Shown: piece after piece, positions 63,412 to 64,000 of the stretch
Numbering within the stretch: position 1 is the first letter of the stretch
How the letters are laid out: each line of letters starts with the position of its first letter
Assembly: GCA_017654935.2 (NCBI GenBank)
Contig: CM065699.1
Coordinates: 49,452,372 to 49,516,371 of the forward strand
Reading direction: 5' to 3'
Origin: Phymorhynchus buccinoides
Taxonomy: Eukaryota > Mollusca > Gastropoda > Neogastropoda > Raphitomidae
Length of the DNA stretch: 64,000 bases
Position numbers and translations under genes: made by a program
Notes under the pieces: model-generated
Told to the model about the DNA's origin: nothing
Database searches by the model: none
The model's input: the letters and a program-made list of their open reading frames with translations, nothing else

Positions 63412-63419
63412 GTGAGGGG

Positions 63420-64000
63420 TTAACCCCTTGACTGCCAGATAAAATGAAAGAAACAATCATTGTAAATGGGTGCAACTTTTCCTGGTATACAATGATTTCC
63501 TGTTTTTTAATTTTACCGGAAAAGGAATTTCCTTTTTCTTTAATTTGTCAATCAAGATCTTTGTGTGTCTACTGTATTTTTTTAACACTTTAAAATAAGT
63601 TTTTGTATAAAGTGTGGAAAAAGCAAACTAAAATACCTTCATAAATAATTTTTTGCTTCAGCTGCAGGGGGACATTACCCCTAGACCCCGGCCTTTCAGA
63701 TTTTTTCATTTTGTGTAGTTGCACCCATGTTTGTGCCAATCATGCCATGAAAACGACAACTGATAGAACCAAAAATGGTCTGGGGGTATAACTCTCTTGA
63801 CTGTTGGAGTGAAAGCCAGGTTATCAGTTATTCCTCTTCATCTGATGACGTCATCAGCGATGTCTTCCTCTTCATCTGATGACGTCATCACGTCAGTACC
63901 TGGTATGTTATATGGCAGTCAAGGGGTTACGGGTCTTTACGATGGGGAGAGAAGATGAGAGGAAAGGTCTAGTGTGTCACGTCAAGTCAAGTCAAAATGA
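63420..64000 (+). other. VPS35 intron 6, start
   Basis: No coding exon is seen. A 28-bp duplicate (CTTCATCTGATGACGTCATC within) lies at about 63835 and 63870; it contains the palindrome TGACGTCA, a CRE-like site. Confidence 0.5.

Overview
The window is eukaryotic, intron-rich and dense in repeats. It fits an invertebrate animal, most likely a lophotrochozoan and probably a gastropod mollusc. The evidence is metazoan single-copy genes split by GT-AG introns, several tRNA-derived SINE families, many short terminal-inverted-repeat elements, and a gag-type plus RNase H-bearing non-LTR retrotransposon of the I/Nimb type. The taxon is an inference.

Five host genes are supported by spliced homology. 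At the left edge (3120-3282, minus) lies the first coding exon of a 5'-nucleotidase/metallophosphatase-type protein that continues out of the window. RPL13 (eL13) follows on plus (10296-12307, three coding exons, 208 aa), with a possible non-coding TOP-type first exon near 5507. TMEM70 is on minus (23498-17901, three exons, 272 aa). ORC6 is on minus (six coding exons found, 51790-42301; its first short exon was not located). VPS35 is on plus (exons 1-6, 55035-62178, the N-terminal 241 codons) and runs off the right edge. ORC6 and VPS35 are head-to-head, the arrangement found in the human genome, so this looks like an ancient divergent pair.

Between TMEM70 and ORC6 sits a nearly full-length two-ORF LINE (ORF1 29768-31690, ORF2 31714-35526). 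Its reverse transcriptase and RNase H motifs are intact, but the catalytic glutamate of the endonuclease appears replaced by serine. Most of the rest is mobile-element debris: hAT-like, pogo-like and TTAA-type MITEs, long foldback elements (two with perfect 8-bp target duplications), SINEs, LINE 3' ends and micro/minisatellites, often nested.

The most unusual signal is in VPS35. Exons 2, 5 and 6 are each followed by copies of their own 3' end including the 5' splice site: one 27-bp copy after exon 2, about four 117-bp units after exon 5, and eleven further copies of a roughly 96-bp unit after exon 6. Intron 4 is filled by about 29 copies of a 32-bp unit that resembles a 3' splice site. In the exon-6 array most copies can be read as a 33-nt in-frame microexon ([11 protein letters not shown]), so the locus could make length variants of VPS35, or could be a field of decoy splice sites.
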